The notes beneath the pieces were generated by a model. The model did no database searches, had not been told where the DNA came from, and saw only the letters and a list, made by a program, of their open reading frames with translations. Of a DNA stretch of 64,000 nucleotides, positions 60,566 to 64,000 are shown one piece after another. Source of the stretch: Piper betle (taxonomy: Eukaryota; Streptophyta; Magnoliopsida; Piperales; Piperaceae); NCBI GenBank assembly GCA_033002965.1, contig JAURVB010010503.1, positions 26,140 to 90,139 of the forward strand, written 5' to 3'. A program made the translations under genes and the position numbers. Within the stretch, counting starts at the first letter, position 1. Every line of letters starts with the position of its first letter.

Positions 60566-60595
<30 letters not shown>
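59257..60595. mobile_element. Foldback-type element with GC-rich arms of about 350 bp
   Basis: The left arm (about 59257-59610) and right arm (about 60180-60595) are inverted copies. Both start with an (AT)n run, then ATTCTACTATGCACTGCAAC, GTTTGGATTAT, a CCAACGGCC motif, a run of C-rich sequence and TCGCCGTCGCC. The arms differ by substitutions and small indels. The core (59615-60170) is AT-rich, with repeated GACTCGCTCCCGAC-like blocks in both orientations. The long open frames in the arms are proline- or glycine-rich low-complexity artefacts on opposite strands. No transposase is encoded; the class (Mutator-like or foldback) is undecided. Confidence 0.7.
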
Positions 60596-60596
<1 letters not shown>

Positions 60597-60599
60597 GGA

Positions 60600-62160
60600 G
60601 GACTATGATGCGCTCTCACAAGGGCCGTTGGATCTTATCCAACGACCCTGATAAACCCCACCCCACCACCCACACCCCCTTCCTCCCCCTCCCCTCCCCC
60701 CACCTTGTTTGACCGGTTGTCCCCCTACTGCCGCCTCCACACCGCGCCCCCTGCCGCCACCTCCACGCCGCCCCACGCCGCAGCCCATCTGGCAGACCCC
60801 TCGCCATCGCCTCCACGCAGCCCTCTGATTGCCCACCGGCCCCCCACGACCACCCTTTGCTCCGGCTCGCCCCCGCCACCTCCCCCTTTCTTTCTGCTAC
60901 ATGCTCTAGCCCGACTTGAGTCAAATTAAAAAATAAAATAAAATAATTTCAAAATAAAAATTTGACTCGATCTCGACTTGAGTCAATAATTTGAAATAAA
61001 TATAAAATAAATACAATAAAAATTGACTCAAGTCGGGATCGAGTCAAGTTTTTATTACGAAATAAATTTTAAATTGACTCGATCATAATTTCGTAATAAA
61101 AACTTTACTCGAGTTTATATTACGAAATAAAATGTGAAACAAATAGAATAAAATACTATAAAATAAAATAATCCATTAGAACTTGATTATTTTAGTTTAT
61201 GGTATTCGGCTCGAGTGAAGTAAATAAAAAATTGACTTGGTCTTGACTCAATTTAAGCAAATAAAAAAGTTACTCGGTATCAACTCGAGTCAAGTCAATA
61301 AAAAATTGACTCGAGATCTACTCAATTCAAGTAAATAAAAAAGCAACTTGGGATCGACTCGAGTCAAGTCAATAAAAAATTAAATTAATTTTGTAATAAA
61401 AACTTGATTCGCTCCCGAATGGAATCATTATTACAAAATAAATTTTAAAAATAATTTTTATTGACTCGAGTAAATTTTAAAAAGTTAAGAATATCAAAAA
61501 CTTGACTCTAGAAAGGAGCGAGTCCTGAGCGAGTTTATTTTTATAACAAAATTATTTTATTTTTTCAAAAATTTATTTTGTAAAATTGACACTAGTCGAG
61601 AGCATGTATAGTTTTTATTTTATGGTATTTTATTTTTAATATTTTTTTAAATAAATAAAATAAAACATTTTTAATAAAATAAAATACTATAAAAAATATT
61701 ACGAAATATAACTCAAAAAATATAAAACACTAATCGAGTTCTAATAGATTATTTTATTTTATAGTATTTTATTCTATTTGTTTCATATTTTTATTACTAA
61801 ATTATTTTATTTTTAAAAAAATTTATTTCGTAATAAAAACTTGACTCGATTCCAACTAGAGTCAAGTTTTTATTATGAAATTATTTTATTTTTTAAAATC
61901 TATTTTGTAATATTAACTCGTGTCGGGATCGAGTCATGTTTTTAAAGATATTTCTTAATAAAAAATTTAACTCAATTCCGACTAGTGTCAAGTTTTTATT
62001 ATGAAATTATTTTATTTTTTTTACAATCTACTTCGTAATATTAACTCGATTTAGGTTTGAGTAAAGTTTTTATTATAAAATTATTTTATTTTTAAAATTT
62101 ATTTCCTAATATTAACTTGACTTTGGATCGAGTAAAGTTTTTATTATGAAAATACCCTCC
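60600..62160. repeat. Related GC-rich block and AT-rich GACTCG repeat field
   Basis: It begins with a motif like that of the previous element (GGCCGTTGGATCTTATCCAA), then C-rich sequence to about 60910. About 1.2 kb of AT-rich sequence follows, where TTGACTCGAGTC-like and GGAGCGAGTC-like motifs recur in alternating orientation with GTTTTTATTACGAAA between them. No matching right arm was found, so this may be a truncated second copy. Confidence 0.6.
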
Positions 62161-63796
62161 TTTGTTTCTTCCCCGTTTGTTTTAGCGGGCCACCCCCTGT
62201 TGGCCAATGATGTCGTAGCCTCGGGGGTGGGTGAGCTTCCTCAGAAAGACGCTACGCCGGCCATGCACGGGCGGCCATGAGCGGGAGGAGCAACGCGGTC
62301 GGGTGGGGCAGCTACGGGCGGGGCCGGGTGGGGCTTGGCCGTGATTTTGCTATAAAGCTTTTCCGAGCCCAAGACAAGAAAAGATTTTGCTATAAATTAA
62401 TTTGGGCTATCCAAATATTTAGATCTAGGTTTTTTTATATTTTTTCACCTCTAGCCATGGGCAAGCAGCCAGATCGGGCTTGGCCTTCGCCTCCCAGTCG
62501 CGAGAGGCAATGGGGAGTTTTTTTTAATTAATTTAGGCCATCTTTATAACCATATGGCCAGATTGATTTGAATGCAATTTTGAGGTCAGGGAATATATAT
62601 ATACACACACACTTTTAGCATTCCTTCTACAGTCCCACAATGATGACACAGCTGCACAACAACACTTTTTCATCCGTGTCCTCGTTAAATGACTATTCCA
62701 TAAGATTCTAATTAGAAAAGGTTCGAGCTTAAGTAATTTTCGGTCGAATCGTGGTAACCACCCTCCTTAAGACCGGAAAAAATGTCCGTCGCTTTTTGCA
62801 ATTAGACCTTCTCTGAGTACGTCTGCCTTCCGGTTAAAAATCGGTTCCATTGTCAACTCTTACATTGAAGACTTAAAGAGACGACCATTGAAATGTAAAT
62901 TGATCATGCGTCGAGTTCTTTTAAGTATTGGGTCATAATTATTTCTTAGAGACTAGTATATATAGAAAAATCAAATTTAATTCCCTACAACCTCGAAAAA
63001 TTATTAATGAAATACAATATTAATAATATATAGAATTAAATTATAAAAAGCCATGTATTAGCTTAAGTGATATTTTGAACTAGCTTTACTTGAAAACTTT
63101 TTAAAAATTAAATGTGGGTCTCAATCAAATATTAAAGATCAGACAGCAAGTGTTGTGAATATATTAGTTGCTATTACATGGTACGTTTGATTGGCATGAA
63201 TTATGAAGTTTTTTTTCAAAAAAAATTTTAAATGAATCCAAAGAGTAAATGCACGTCATGTGTATTTATTTTTTCTTTCACACAGTAACTAGGTAGTGAG
63301 GCAAGTAAAATTCACGTTTCAGTAGTGGGTGTTCGTCGGTCGATTCAAGTCGAGTTTTGCTCAACTTTAAACTTGACTCATTTGATTTTAAATTCAGGTC
63401 AAGCTAATAACTACTCAAGTTATTACGAGTTCGAGTCAAGTATAAATTGAGTTCGAACCAGTTTGATTTGTATTTATAAATAATCTTCTTTCATATAATA
63501 TATGTTGAAATTTAATTTATAATTAAAATCTCTCAACTTTGACATAATTATGTCAGAAAGACAATTTAATCATGCATGCTTTTATTGAAAATTATTATCA
63601 TATAATAATATTTTATAACTCAATTAAATTTCTAGAAAAGAAATTTAAGATAAATATGATAAAATATCTTATTCCTCAGACAAAATATCGAACTTCGAGT
63701 CATCAAGCTAGGTTTAAGAAAACTCTGTTTATATGTGATTTCAGTCAATGCATTTTATGCTAATCATGGGGAACGTCAACACAGTACGTACATAGA
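62161..63796. other. Intergenic, mostly featureless
   Basis: A GC-rich patch at about 62200-62350 is followed by AT-rich sequence. A segment at 63330-63480 (AAGTCGAGTTTTGCTCAAC, TTCGAGTCAAGTATAAATTG) resembles the interior of the hAT MITEs. No gene is supported. Confidence 0.4.
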
Positions 63797-64000
63797 TAGG
63801 GGTGGGTGCGGACGATTGAATATGGTCTGTCCCGAAGTCCGAAGTATGTCCGACCGAATGGTGACCGATCGGCCAGAATTAAAACAAACAAAACATGGAC
63901 ATTTCTTTGTCCGACCGAATGACCGAACCGAATGACCGTATGATATTTACATCAATAATATAATATTTCCAACATTTTTAAGGCTAATATTATAGTTTAT
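63797..64000. mobile_element. Probable hAT-like MITE, cut by the window end
   Basis: It begins TAGGGGTGGGTGCGGACG, an hAT-type end. The interior repeats GTCCGACCGAATG and GACCGAATGACCG in direct copies, like other small hAT-derived elements. The right end is outside the window, so the target duplication cannot be tested. Confidence 0.45.

Noticed and set aside
60243..60924. Glycine/arginine-rich ORFs on both strands
   Set aside because: Same GC-rich low-complexity cause as at 59.4 kb; no conserved motif.

Overview
The window is plant nuclear DNA, most likely from a non-grass monocot. It holds two complete spliced genes in a landscape dominated by nested LTR retrotransposons and small DNA transposons. 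The monocot reading rests on the very GC-rich 5' end of the first gene and its close resemblance to rice XBOS31, so it is an inference. No bacterial, organellar, rRNA or tRNA genes were recognised.

Genes. On the minus strand at 4-2441 is an eight-exon XBAT31/XBOS31-type E3 ubiquitin ligase with ankyrin repeats and a C-terminal RING. Its exons join in frame to 443 residues. At 52565-53757, also on the minus strand, is a two-exon Dof zinc-finger transcription factor of 334 residues. Its 57-base first exon is too short for ORF calling. Everything between is transposon-derived or intergenic.

Retrotransposon layout. Family A is a Ty3/gypsy element (Tekay/Del-like chromovirus) with unusually long LTRs of about 4-5 kb. 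It appears as E1 (minus, 3105-15315), E2 (plus, 15316 to about 26870), an LTR fragment (29147-32102) and E4 (minus, 38534-46027). All open reading frames are broken and several catalytic residues are lost. Family B has LTRs of about 1.2-1.8 kb, each with its own minisatellite. It appears as a solo LTR with an AGAAG target duplication (7275-8903), as two inverted LTR arms around a gag remnant (32103-38147), and as the 3' part of a chimeric insertion. A Ty1/copia-type LTR in minus orientation ends at 28723.

A third, very small family resembles TRIMs: about 465 bp, LTRs of about 150 bp, an initiator-Met primer site and a polypurine tract, with no coding capacity. It is present at 23331, 27476, 44718, 35170 and 38381, with eroded copies near 48935 and 57205. 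It shares its polypurine-tract context and LTR end with family B, and at two places TRIM and B sequences form chimeras. One chimera is bounded by a clean GTGGA target duplication (35170-37518). This TRIM/B relationship and the large inverted repeat around gag are the main candidates for something new.

DNA transposons. Two CACTA-type non-autonomous elements (46909-47875 and 54729-54876), an hAT-type MITE with 8-bp target duplications (58516-59073), a second hAT-like copy inside a fossil TRIM, a foldback-type element with GC-rich arms of about 350 bp (59257-60595), and a related AT-rich field of repeated GACTCG motifs (to about 62160). All annotation is by eye; element boundaries without a stated target duplication are approximate.
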